Assembly: GCF_003515065.1 (NCBI RefSeq)
Contig: NZ_QXGH01000046.1
Location: 1 to 50,830, forward strand
From: Nocardioides immobilis
GTDB lineage: Bacteria; Actinomycetota; Actinomycetes; Propionibacteriales; Nocardioidaceae
Reading direction: 5' to 3'
DNA length: 50,830 bases
In this document: in pieces, positions 41,174 through 48,900 of the stretch
Layout of the letters: every line of letters starts with the position of its first letter
Position numbering within the stretch: the stretch's first letter is position 1
Notes under the pieces: model-generated
The model's input: only the letters and a program-made list of their open reading frames with translations
The model's database searches: none
Told to the model about the DNA's origin: nothing
Position numbers and translations under genes: made by a program

Positions 41174-42997
41174 TCAGCGGAGCACGATCCGCCACGGCAC
41201 AGTGAGCGCGCCGTGCACCGGCAGCCCGGCCCGCGCAGAGATCAGCGTCAGCAGCCGGTCCACCGGGCCGACGCCCTCGCCGAGCAGCTCGACCCCAGGG
41301 GTCGCCGCAGCAGCCGCCGGGGCTTCGCTGTTCTCCGGCGGGTGCAGCATCGCCAGCGGGCTCGGCCGCGGCCAAGGCCGGACCTCGACGTCGAAGCGGT
41401 CGGTGCCAGCGAGCTCGCAGGCGGCGTCGGCCGCGGCGCTGAGACCGCCGAGACTGTCGATCAGCCCGTGCTCGGCAGCCTGGGCGCCGGTCCACACCCG
41501 CCCGCGGGCGAGCTCGCGCAGCCGCTCGAGGGGCAGGTCCCGGTCGTGTGCGGCCTTGCTCGTGAAGTCCTCATAGATCCGGTCCAGCCAGCCCTCGACG
41601 CGGGCCCACTCCTCCTCGTCGAACGGGCGGTCGGTGGAGAACATGTCGGCGTAACGGCCGGCACTCACGGTGCCGCGGGTGATCCCGATCCGCTCCAGCG
41701 TGTTCGAGACGACCTGCTTGCCGCCCAAAACACCGATCGAACCGGTCAGCGTGCCCGGACTGGCGAACACCCGGGCGCACGGCATCGCGATGAAGTACCC
41801 GCCCGAGGCCGCGAGCGAAGCCATCGAGGCAACGACGGGGGTGCCGCCAGCGCGCACCTCGAGCACCGCCCGGCGGATCGCGTCGGAGGCCACCGCCGAG
41901 CCTCCCGGGCTGTCGATCCGCAGCACGATCGCACGAACATGGTCGTCCCTCCCAGCCGACCGGAGCGCCGCGGTCACCGTGTCCGCGCCGGCACTGTGGC
42001 CGAGGACGGAGTGGGGGCCGCCGCTGCGCCCCAAGTGGATGGGGCCGTGGGCGCCGACGACCGCGACCACACCCCGCCGTCGGCGCACAGCCTGCGGCAG
42101 GTGGGCGCCGCCAGTCAGCCGGGCCACCGGACCGCCCGGTTGCTCGTAGCGCTCCACGAACCGCAGCCGGGGCTCCGCGTCGCGCTCGGTCAGCTCCTCG
42201 CGCAGCGTCCGGTAAAGCTCGTCGCGATAGCCGAGGTGGTCGACGAACCCGCCCTCGAGCGCCTCCTGCGCGCTCAGCGGCGCCCGGTCCACCGCGTGCC
42301 GGACGGCCTCCTCGGTCATCCCGCGTGCGGAGGCGACGTCGCGGACGATGCCATCGGTGATCGACCCGACCAGCGCCTCCAGCATCTCCCTGTGCGGTGC
42401 GGTCAGGTCGGTCTCGAGGAAGGTGTTGGCGGCGGCCTTGTACTCGTGTCGCTGTCCGATCTGGGTCTGTACACCGAGCTTGTCGAATGTGCCGCGGACG
42501 AACACCGCGCTGGCCGTCACGCCGACCAGGCCGAGGTCACCGGTCGGCTGCAGCCAAATCTCCTCGAACGCGCTGGCGAGGTGGTAGGCCGAGTTGCCCG
42601 GTCCCATCTCTCCGAACGTCTCGGCCCAAGCCGCGGTGCGCTTGCCGGAGTCGCGGAACCTGTCCACCGCGGCCCGCAGCTCCGCCGCAGGCGCGAACCC
42701 GATCTCCCCGCTCGTGTGCGCGATGAGACCGGCGACCTCGTCGTCGTCGGCCGCCCTCTCCAGCGCCCGAACCACGCCGCGAAGCGACAGGGCACGCAGC
42801 GCCCGCAGCGCCGCGACCGGAGTTGCGGGCGGCGCCTCGGCGAGGCCCCGGGTGACCTCCAGCTCGAGCAGGAGCTTGCCGTCGCACCGCCGCACCCGTC
42901 TCAACCGGGCCGACGCCGACTCGGTAGCCGCCGTGACCGACGCGCGCATCGCGTCAACGACGGACTGGGCCTGATCCGACACTCGTGCGGCTCCCAT
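41174..42997 (-). CDS. sppA: Signal peptide peptidase SppA, long type
   Basis: A 607-residue serine protease with a Ser/Lys dyad and two tandem ClpP-like domains, as in the 67K E. coli type. Lys187 (RHEYKAAANTF) lies in the first domain and Ser367 (IDSPGGSAVASDA) in the second, in the expected order. The segment GGYFIAMPCARVFASPGTLTG is also typical. No clear N-terminal membrane helix is visible, so it may be cytoplasmic or peripheral, unlike enteric SppA. ATG 42997 follows a TAGGCT hexamer by 7 nt. It would degrade leftover signal peptides or act in envelope stress. Confidence 0.87.
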   Translation of the reverse strand: MGAARVSDQAQSVVDAMRASVTAATESASARLRRVRRCDGKLLLELEVTRGLAEAPPATPVAALRALRALSLRGVVRALERAADDDEVAGLIAHTSGEIGFAPAAELRAAVDRFRDSGKRTAAWAETFGEMGPGNSAYHLASAFEEIWLQPTGDLGLVGVTASAVFVRGTFDKLGVQTQIGQRHEYKAAANTFLETDLTAPHREMLEALVGSITDGIVRDVASARGMTEEAVRHAVDRAPLSAQEALEGGFVDHLGYRDELYRTLREELTERDAEPRLRFVERYEQPGGPVARLTGGAHLPQAVRRRRGVVAVVGAHGPIHLGRSGGPHSVLGHSAGADTVTAALRSAGRDDHVRAIVLRIDSPGGSAVASDAIRRAVLEVRAGGTPVVASMASLAASGGYFIAMPCARVFASPGTLTGSIGVLGGKQVVSNTLERIGITRGTVSAGRYADMFSTDRPFDEEEWARVEGWLDRIYEDFTSKAAHDRDLPLERLRELARGRVWTGAQAAEHGLIDSLGGLSAAADAACELAGTDRFDVEVRPWPRPSPLAMLHPPENSEAPAAAAATPGVELLGEGVGPVDRLLTLISARAGLPVHGALTVPWRIVLR

Positions 42998-43004
42998 ATC
43001 GCCG

Positions 43005-43010
43005 AGCCTA
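43005..43010 (-). promoter_or_regulatory. Leaderless -10 element for sppA
   Basis: On the minus strand TAGGCT (43010-43005) fits TANNNT and precedes the ATG at 42997 by 7 nt without a ribosome-binding site. The remaining space to the divergent GNAT gene at 43190 shows no other clear feature. Confidence 0.45.
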
Positions 43011-43189
43011 TGCAGCCGTGCCGGTCCACACCCACGCTCGAGTTCCGGCGTCTGGCCAGCGGCTGAAACAAGGTCCATGTGAAGGGACCTCTCATCACGG
43101 CTATGAACGCGAGTCGCGATGACGCACCCGATCCGCCGAGATGATGCTGAGGTGCGGGCACCAGCAACCTGAGGTGGAATGGTGACGAC

Positions 43190-43606
43190 ATGAGCGTGGC
43201 AACCCGCATCGCAAGCGACTCGGACCTGCAATTTCTGAGCGAGGTCGATGGCCACGTCTCGCGCCACATGCTGGCTGACCTCGTTGCCCTGGGACGGGTG
43301 ATGGTGGCAGCGGTTGATGGGGCGGCCGTCGGGTGCCTGCGGTGGGGCATGTTCTGGGACGAGGTTCCCTTCATGAACTTCCTCTGGGTCGTCGCTGAGC
43401 ATCGCGGGCATGGAGTCGGCACGACGCTGGTCGAGGCGTGGGAGAAGTCTCAGGTCGCCGCTGGCCACAACATGGTCCTCACGTCGACGGTCTCCGCAGA
43501 GACGGCACAACACTTCTATCGGCGGCTCGGCTACGTCGACAGCGGGGCGCTGTTCCTTCCTGAGGAGCCGACAGAGCTCATCCTGCGTAAAGCCCTCGCG
43601 GATTGA
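43190..43606 (+). CDS. GNAT-family N-acetyltransferase
   Basis: A 138-residue acetyl-CoA-dependent acyltransferase. The acetyl-CoA pyrophosphate loop is visible as VVAEHRGHGVGTTLVEA (motif A, R-x-x-G-x-G). The final strand and helix contain the usual FYRRLGYVDSGAL. The start is the ATG at 43190. Base composition is slightly lower in GC than the surrounding genes, compatible with a mobile origin. The substrate is unknown. It stands alone between the divergent sppA and convergent sortase genes. Confidence 0.85.
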   Translation: MSVATRIASDSDLQFLSEVDGHVSRHMLADLVALGRVMVAAVDGAAVGCLRWGMFWDEVPFMNFLWVVAEHRGHGVGTTLVEAWEKSQVAAGHNMVLTSTVSAETAQHFYRRLGYVDSGALFLPEEPTELILRKALAD

Positions 43607-43656
43607 CCGCTATTGGCCGCCTCGCACGTGCGCGACTGCTCCGGCGGGCGTATGGC

Positions 43657-44322
43657 TCAGCCGACGCGTGCGGGAACGAAGCGGGTGTAGACGACGAGGT
43701 TCGATTGATAGCCGCCGCGGGTGGAGTCGTAGGCCCCGCCGCAGGTGACAAGGTTGAGGCGGCGGCCGTCCTGGGCGGCGTAAACGCGATCGGCGGGGAA
43801 GTCGGCGTTCGCGTAGAGCATGGTCTGGCTCACCACGAACCGGGCGGTCGAGCCGTTGGCACGCTCGATCGTGACCGCGTCGCCGGGCTTGAGCTCCTGC
43901 AGGCGTGCGAACACGCCGGGACCTTGCAGGGAGTCGACGTGTCCGAGGATCACCGCGGACCCTCGTCGTCCTGGCACGGGTCCGGGGTGGAACCAGCCGG
44001 CCCGGTCGGCGTTGCCGGGCACCTCGACGGTTCGGTCGGGCATCAGCCCGAGTCGGACGAGGGGTGTCGTCACGTCGATGGCCGGGATCTCCAGGCGTGC
44101 CGGGAGGAGGCCGTTCCGCGGTCTGACGGCCACGTCGCGCCCCAACGTCGCCGGGGCGGGCGTCTCAGGGCTGGGGCTGGCTGCGGACCTAGCCCCTTCG
44201 CCTGCCGGATGATCGACCGGGCGCGAGAGCCCGACGGCGAGGAGGACCCCGCCCAGCGTCGTGCAGATCGCGACGACAAGCAGCATTCGCCAGGAGTAGG
44301 GAAGGGCTCTGCTCCCCGTCAC
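43657..44322 (-). CDS. Sortase, class F-like
   Basis: A 221-residue membrane-anchored transpeptidase. A signal-anchor helix (about residues 12-32) precedes a Pro/Ala-rich linker and the sortase beta-barrel. Catalytic His128 (ILGHVDS) and Cys194 (LNLVTCGG) are present, and Arg is likely in STRGGYQ. The short VTC form and overall length fit actinobacterial class F. GTG 44322 overlaps the stop of the surface-protein gene (GTGA), so the two are translationally coupled. It probably attaches that protein, through the signal VPETS, to the cell wall. Confidence 0.85.
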   Translation of the reverse strand: MTGSRALPYSWRMLLVVAICTTLGGVLLAVGLSRPVDHPAGEGARSAASPSPETPAPATLGRDVAVRPRNGLLPARLEIPAIDVTTPLVRLGLMPDRTVEVPGNADRAGWFHPGPVPGRRGSAVILGHVDSLQGPGVFARLQELKPGDAVTIERANGSTARFVVSQTMLYANADFPADRVYAAQDGRRLNLVTCGGAYDSTRGGYQSNLVVYTRFVPARVG

Positions 44323-45602
44323 GTGAGGCGGATCGATCGGGGACGCCAGGCAGCTGCGGCACCGAACGCGACGCCGAGGATGCACATGCCTCCCCCGACC
44401 CAAAGGCCGCCGTCCGAGGTTTCGGGGACCGCCGGCGCCTGACCGGTCGGCGGGTGCCCGTGGGGAACCCACGGCGGGTAGGAGGACCCCGGAGGCTGGT
44501 CAGGATTGCCTGGTCCGCCCGGGTTTCCTGGTCCGCCCGGGTTTCCTGGTCCGCCCGGGTTCCCTGGCCCGCCTCCGGTGCCGGTTGGCGTGGTGGGCCC
44601 GGTCGTGGTGGGGCTGCCGGTCGTGGTGGGGCCGGTCGTGGTGGGGCTGCTGGTCGTGGTGGGCGCTGTCGTGCCCGTGGTCGCGGTGGTCGCCGAGGTA
44701 GCCGTGGTGGCCGTGGTGGCCGAGGTCGGCGCCGTGGTCGTACCCGTGGTGGTCGCCGTGGTGGGGGGTGTGCTTGTGGGAGGCGTGGCGCACGTGGGCC
44801 TGGTGATCGTGTTGGTGTCCAAGCTGACCTGACCGTTCCGCGCCAGGACGCGGCCCCGGATCGTGGCCTGGGTCTGGACCGTGATGCTGACCAATGCCAT
44901 CACCGTGCCGACGAACCTCGTGGAGGTTCCGATGGTCGCCGAGCTCCCCACCTGCCAGAAGACGTTGCACGCCTGGGCGCCGCCTTCGAGTGCCACCCTG
45001 CTCCCGCTCGCCGTGAGCAGCGAGGAGCCCGCCTGAAAGATGAAGATTGCCGAGGAGTCGCCCTGTGCGTCGAGGGTGACAGTGCCGGTGAGTGCCATGG
45101 TCGTGTTGGCGCCGTAGACGCCCGGCACCAGAGTCTCCCCGCCGAGATCGTCACCGGTCTTGTCGACGACCGGTGACCTTCCTGCCGCGTCGTTGTAGGC
45201 CGTGGTGAGGTCGTTCTGCGCCTGGAGGGCGACCGCGTCCGCGGCGTGGATCACCCCGTTCTCAACCTGGCCGGGTGGGAAGCCGGTGACGGCCGTGCCG
45301 GGGCTGACTCCAAGGTCGCCGGAGACTCTCGAGGGGCCGGTGTTGGTGACGGTGGTCCCCGCGAGTACGGCGAACGAGGTCGCAGTGCCCAGACCCACCG
45401 GGGGTTGCGCGGCGTGGGCTGCTGGTGAGCGTCCCACCGTGACGGCGAGGACGATGAGGCCAGTGACCAGCAGGACGACCGCGGTCGACATCAGCGTGCG
45501 ACGAAGACCACCCTCGCCAACGGCGCGCTTGCGCCCGTCAGATCGAGGGGCCTGAGGAGCGGACTTGCTGCGGGCATGCGCACCGCCACGATCGAGCGTC
45601 AT
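44319..45602 (-). CDS. DUF3494 ice-binding-type surface protein with sortase signal
   Basis: A 427-residue exported protein. Signal peptide: hydrophobic stretch about 39-58, cleavage near AAHA (about 64). Residues about 68-270 form a DUF3494 domain (GTATSFAVLAGTTVTNTGPS, GDLGVSPGTAVTGFPPG, AIFIFQAGSSLLTASGS, ACNVFWQVGSSATIGTST), a beta-helix used by ice-binding or adhesive proteins. Then come a Thr-rich stalk (about 272-350), four GGPGNP repeats and a C-terminal signal: VPETS, a hydrophobic helix and a basic tail (AWRPRSIRL). VPETS replaces LPXTG. The sortase is encoded directly after it. Start ATG 45602 has GGGAAGG 6 nt upstream. An adhesin role is equally possible. Confidence 0.85.
   Translation of the reverse strand: MTLDRGGAHARSKSAPQAPRSDGRKRAVGEGGLRRTLMSTAVVLLVTGLIVLAVTVGRSPAAHAAQPPVGLGTATSFAVLAGTTVTNTGPSRVSGDLGVSPGTAVTGFPPGQVENGVIHAADAVALQAQNDLTTAYNDAAGRSPVVDKTGDDLGGETLVPGVYGANTTMALTGTVTLDAQGDSSAIFIFQAGSSLLTASGSRVALEGGAQACNVFWQVGSSATIGTSTRFVGTVMALVSITVQTQATIRGRVLARNGQVSLDTNTITRPTCATPPTSTPPTTATTTGTTTAPTSATTATTATSATTATTGTTAPTTTSSPTTTGPTTTGSPTTTGPTTPTGTGGGPGNPGGPGNPGGPGNPGGPGNPDQPPGSSYPPWVPHGHPPTGQAPAVPETSDGGLWVGGGMCILGVAFGAAAAWRPRSIRLT
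44509..44572 (-). repeat. 18-bp tandem repeat inside the surface-protein gene
   Basis: Three almost identical 18-bp units (CCTGGTCCGCCCGGGTTT on the plus strand) and a partial fourth encode the GGPGNP repeats. Near identity at the DNA level suggests recent slippage, so copy number may vary between strains. The adjoining Thr-rich stalk (about 44577-44790) is also repetitive, mostly ACC/ACG/ACA codons. Confidence 0.8.
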
Positions 45603-45685
45603 GTCGAGCCTTCCCGGCCCAGGGAGTGGGCCGTCCCATTCCCACACCGGGTCCTGGGCTTGAGTCGCTGCGCCGATCGGCGCAG
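45603..45685 (-). promoter_or_regulatory. Structured 5' leader of the surface-protein gene
   Basis: Upstream of the ATG at 45602 two strong hairpins occur. One is a perfect 18-bp palindrome CTGCGCCGATCGGCGCAG (45668-45685). The other pairs GGCCCA with TGGGCC (45616-45632) and abuts the ribosome-binding site GGGAAGG (45609-45615). Between them lies CGACTCAAGCC. The arrangement looks like a translation-controlling leader. It does not clearly match a riboswitch class I can name. Confidence 0.35.
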
Positions 45686-45762
45686 TCGTCTCGCGTGGGC
45701 TCTGCAGCCAACGTACGCCGAAATTTCGATATCTGGTAACGCCCACGTCAGTGAGCATCGGG

Positions 45763-46626
45763 TTAGCCGTGCGCCAGTCGCTCCAGCACCGCTCGGAGGG
45801 GTGGCCACCGGTCGCGGCCACGCCGTGTCACGGCGTAGCCGCGCAGCTTCACCTGGGGGTCGCGCAACGGGCGGACCGTGACGCCGCGGCGGGAGGTGCG
45901 CCCCCGGGGCAGGAGCCCGACGCCCAGTCCGGCGACGATGAGGTCGTCGACGAGCTCCAGTGCGTCGATGCGGTGCACGACCCGGGGGGTGAAACCTGCC
46001 ATCGACGCGAGAGTGCGCAGTACCTCCTCGTCGGCGGTATGGCGGGAGTTCACGATCCAGTCGTGGTCGGCGTACGCCGTGAACGGCGACCGCTGTTGCG
46101 ATGTCGGCACCCCGAGTCCCCACTCGATCTCCCAGAGCGGCACGACGTCGTGGTCGGTGCGCCATGAGGCGGGCGCGAGGTTGTAGTCGTAGGTGATGGC
46201 GAGGTCGATGTCATCTCGAGCGAGCAGGTCGAGGGCCTCCCCCGGCTCGTACTCGTGGACGCGAACCTCGACCTGGGGATGCGTGCGGGCGAGGTCGTCG
46301 ATGGCGGGCAGGAGGGATCGGCGGATGCCGGTGGCGAACCCGGCGACCCGCAGCACACCCGCGGGTTCCGCGGCGGGGTCAAGGTCGAGGCGGGCGGCGT
46401 CGACGGCCGCGAGGATGGTGACCGCGTGCTCGGCCAGGCGGTGGCCGGCAGGCGTGAGTCTCACTCGTCGGCCGTCGGGCTCGACAAGGGGGGTTCGGGC
46501 GTCGCGGGCGAGCGCGGCGATCCCCTGGGAAACGCTCGACGTGGTCGTGCCGAGCTCGGCGGCGACCTCGTGCATCGAGCCGAGCCGGGACAGCTCGAGC
46601 AGCAACCGCAGCCGGCGTACGTCCAT
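45763..46626 (-). CDS. LysR-family regulator
   Basis: A 287-residue LysR-type regulator. N-terminal HTH: MDVRRLRLLLELSRLGSMHE then VAAELGTTTSSVSQGIAALA, with the usual linker helix. The effector domain starts near residue 88 (GVLRVAGFATGIRRSLLPAI). The final region (VAGLGVGLLPRGRTSRRGVT) is typical. The ATG at 46626 is 83 nt from the divergent EamA gene start, the classical LysR-target arrangement, with a T-N11-A type site in between. It probably controls that exporter and itself. Confidence 0.88.
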   Translation of the reverse strand: MDVRRLRLLLELSRLGSMHEVAAELGTTTSSVSQGIAALARDARTPLVEPDGRRVRLTPAGHRLAEHAVTILAAVDAARLDLDPAAEPAGVLRVAGFATGIRRSLLPAIDDLARTHPQVEVRVHEYEPGEALDLLARDDIDLAITYDYNLAPASWRTDHDVVPLWEIEWGLGVPTSQQRSPFTAYADHDWIVNSRHTADEEVLRTLASMAGFTPRVVHRIDALELVDDLIVAGLGVGLLPRGRTSRRGVTVRPLRDPQVKLRGYAVTRRGRDRWPPLRAVLERLAHG

Positions 46627-46630
46627 GTGG

Positions 46631-46657
46631 ATATTGTTTCGATTTCTTGAACGATAT
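46631..46657. promoter_or_regulatory. Likely LysR-box
   Basis: ATATTGTT (46631-46638) and AACGATAT (46650-46657) form an inverted repeat with one mismatch around an 11-nt centre. This is the T-N11-A form of LysR sites, placed between the LysR gene and the divergent permease. Its AT content stands out from the surrounding DNA. A second weaker repeat, GAACG...CGTTC, lies at 46681-46699. Confidence 0.6.
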
Positions 46658-46709
46658 GTCCAGCAAAATCACGTGGACGTGAACGAATGGAATCCGTTCA
46701 CTGGTGGTC

Positions 46710-47603
46710 ATGTCTCACTCCTCCGCTCGCGCGGGCGCCTCGATGGCCGTCGTGTCCATGCTGTTCGTCCAGCTCGGCCTGGCGGCCTCCGTCGGGCTGA
46801 TCGACCAGGTCGGCGCCGGGGGCGCAGCGTGGCTGCGGCTGTTCTGGGCTGGCGTGTTGCTGCTGGTCATCGTGCGGCCGCGGCCCTCGGCGTTCAGCCG
46901 CGACACGCTCCTGGCGGGCAGCGCCCTCGGAGTCGTCACCGCAGGCGTGACCCTTCTGTTCATGGCGGCCGTGGCCCGGCTCCCGCTGGGCACTGCGAGT
47001 GCGCTGGAGTTCCTCGGGCCACTCGGAGTGGCGGTGGTCCGCAGCCAAGGTGTCGCCCGCGCTTGGGCGCTGGTGGCGGCGGGCGGGGTGCTCTGCCTCA
47101 CCCAGCCGTGGGCCGGGACCGCCGATCCGGTCGGCGTCGCGTTCGCCCTAGCCGCAGCGACCTGCTGGGCGGCGTACATCCTGCTGACCCAGAAGGTCGG
47201 TGACACCGTCAGCGGCATCGGCGGACTCGCGATCTCCATGCCGGTCGCGGCCCTCGTGGCGACAGTCATCGCCGGCCCCGGGGTGGTGGGACAGCTGACC
47301 CCCGAACTGCTGCTCGTCGGCCTCGGTCTCGCCATCCTGCTTCCGGTCGTGCCGTTCACCCTCGAGCTGCTGGCACTTCGGCGTCTCACGACGGGTGCCT
47401 TCGGCACCCTGATGGCGCTCGAACCGGGTTTCGCGCTGCTCATCGGATTCCTAGCGCTGCACCAGGAGCCGAACCTCCTCGGCCTGCTCGGCATCGGCTT
47501 CGTGGTCGCGGCAGGCATCGGCGCCGAACGCAGCGGCACCCGCATACACGATGTCTCTGCAGACGAGACCGACCGCGCCACGCCGACCCCGATAGCGGCC
47601 TGA
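46710..47603 (+). CDS. EamA/RhtA-type exporter
   Basis: A 297-residue membrane protein with about ten transmembrane helices in two EamA repeats, of the RhtA (threonine/homoserine exporter) subgroup: LGTASALEFLGPLGVAVVRS and LLALRRLTTGAFGTLMALEP are typical. The C-terminal tail after the last helix is hydrophilic. ATG 46710 is chosen; a GTG at 46704 would add two residues. Divergent from a LysR gene, so it is probably induced by the exported amino acid or analogue. It is unrelated to the EamA gene at 11726. Confidence 0.85.
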   Translation: MSHSSARAGASMAVVSMLFVQLGLAASVGLIDQVGAGGAAWLRLFWAGVLLLVIVRPRPSAFSRDTLLAGSALGVVTAGVTLLFMAAVARLPLGTASALEFLGPLGVAVVRSQGVARAWALVAAGGVLCLTQPWAGTADPVGVAFALAAATCWAAYILLTQKVGDTVSGIGGLAISMPVAALVATVIAGPGVVGQLTPELLLVGLGLAILLPVVPFTLELLALRRLTTGAFGTLMALEPGFALLIGFLALHQEPNLLGLLGIGFVVAAGIGAERSGTRIHDVSADETDRATPTPIAA

Positions 47604-47689
47604 GGAACCCGGCTCTCCATCGCCTTCCATCGTCCACCGAAAGTGCACGAGCGGCGGGGACGCTCAGGTCGTACGCCGCCCTCGGCCCG

Positions 47690-48862
47690 TCACCACCAGC
47701 GGTCGCCGATGTCGAGCCCGTAGGCCCAGCGACCGTAGATCGAGAGCGTGTCCTCCACCGCGTTCGCCGCGTTGGTACGCGCGACCTGCGCCTCACGCCA
47801 TGCCCGCTGCAGCGGGTGCCGCCGCCCCCAGGCCTCGGTGCCGGCGGCGTCGAGGAACACGCCGATCGCCTGCAGGGAACGCTCCGCGGCCATCACCTGG
47901 TCGCGGCGTGACCTGATCACGAGCTCGGTGTCCGGGGCGGCGTTGGCCCGAGCGTGGTCCATCAGGACCGCGAGGTTGTGGCTGAGCTGCGCCCAGGAGG
48001 CCTCGATGCCGACGACCGCGCGGCTGACCGCCGGCAGCCCGTCCGCCTCAGGGCGCTCGGCGACCAGGGCGGCGTAGGCACCCTCGGCGGCACCGACGAT
48101 CGGCATCGCGACGGCGTGGGTGTGGATGGTGGCGTACGGCATCCGGTGCACCGGCGCGAGGTGGCCGGCCGACTCTGGGTCCTGCTGCCGGGTCCGCTCG
48201 CGCCAGCCGAAGGTGCGGTACTCCGGCACGAACGCGTCGCTGACGACGACTGCGTCGGCGGCGACCGCGCGCAGGCCGGTCGGGTCCCAGCTCTCCTCGA
48301 CCGTGTAGTCGGCCGCCGGCACCAGTGCTCCGACGTAGTCCACCGGCTCCCCGCCCTCGTCGAGCAGGAGGGCGCCGAGGAACGACCAGTCGGCGTGGTG
48401 GACGCCGGTCGCGGTACGCCACCGACCGGAGAGCCGGAAGCCGCCACGGGTCGGCGTCAGCAGCCCGTCGGGGGTGTACGACGACGTGATGAGGGCGCGC
48501 TTCCCCTCCGCCCACACGTCCTCCTGCGCGCGCTCGTCGAAGAGCGAGAGGTGCCATTCGTGGGCGCCGATCAGCGACGAGACCCAACCGGTCGCGAAGC
48601 ACCCGCGCGACAGCAGTCGGATCGCCCGGAAGAAGGCCTCGGGGTCGGCCTCGGCGCCGCCGTACCGCGCCGGCCGGAACATCCGGAAGAGGCCGGCCTC
48701 GTCGAGCCGGTCGATGACGGAGCTGTCGACGGCGCCGTTCACCTCGACGTCGGCGGCGTCGCGCGCGAGCTCGGGCACCAGCGCGCGAACGGTGGCGAGG
48801 AGGTCGGCATGGGGATCGACCTCGTCGGCCCCACTGCTCGGCGCATCTGCCGTCAGGTCCAT
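47690..48862 (-). CDS. Third HsaA-like / acyl-CoA-dehydrogenase-family protein
   Basis: A 390-residue protein with the same layout as the two HsaA-like enzymes in the catabolic cluster: LFRMFRPARYGGAEADPEAF, FATGWVSSLIGAHEWHLSLF, GRWRTATGVHHADWSFLGAL, ESWDPTGLRAVAADAVVVSD and WGRRHPLQRAWREAQVARTN. Differences include FATGW for GSTGW and LRAVAADA for LRGTGS, so flavin or substrate specificity may differ. GGAGGAG lies 4 nt before the ATG at 48862. It is divergent from a related gene 38 bp away, suggesting a shared promoter region and perhaps a heteromeric enzyme. Confidence 0.8.
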   Translation of the reverse strand: MDLTADAPSSGADEVDPHADLLATVRALVPELARDAADVEVNGAVDSSVIDRLDEAGLFRMFRPARYGGAEADPEAFFRAIRLLSRGCFATGWVSSLIGAHEWHLSLFDERAQEDVWAEGKRALITSSYTPDGLLTPTRGGFRLSGRWRTATGVHHADWSFLGALLLDEGGEPVDYVGALVPAADYTVEESWDPTGLRAVAADAVVVSDAFVPEYRTFGWRERTRQQDPESAGHLAPVHRMPYATIHTHAVAMPIVGAAEGAYAALVAERPEADGLPAVSRAVVGIEASWAQLSHNLAVLMDHARANAAPDTELVIRSRRDQVMAAERSLQAIGVFLDAAGTEAWGRRHPLQRAWREAQVARTNAANAVEDTLSIYGRWAYGLDIGDRWW

Positions 48863-48888
48863 CGCACTCCTCCGTCGCTCGTGGTGTC

Positions 48889-48894
48889 TAGCAT
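48889..48894 (+). promoter_or_regulatory. Leaderless -10 element for the fourth HsaA-like gene
   Basis: TAGCAT lies 6 nt before the GTG at 48901 with no ribosome-binding site. It is in the 38-bp space between two divergent related genes. Confidence 0.5.
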
Positions 48895-48900
48895 GGTGCC

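Noticed and set aside
44577..44790. A repetitive tract that could be taken for a CRISPR or satellite array
   Set aside because: There are no regular spacer-repeat units. The tract is in frame and encodes the Thr-rich stalk of the surface protein.
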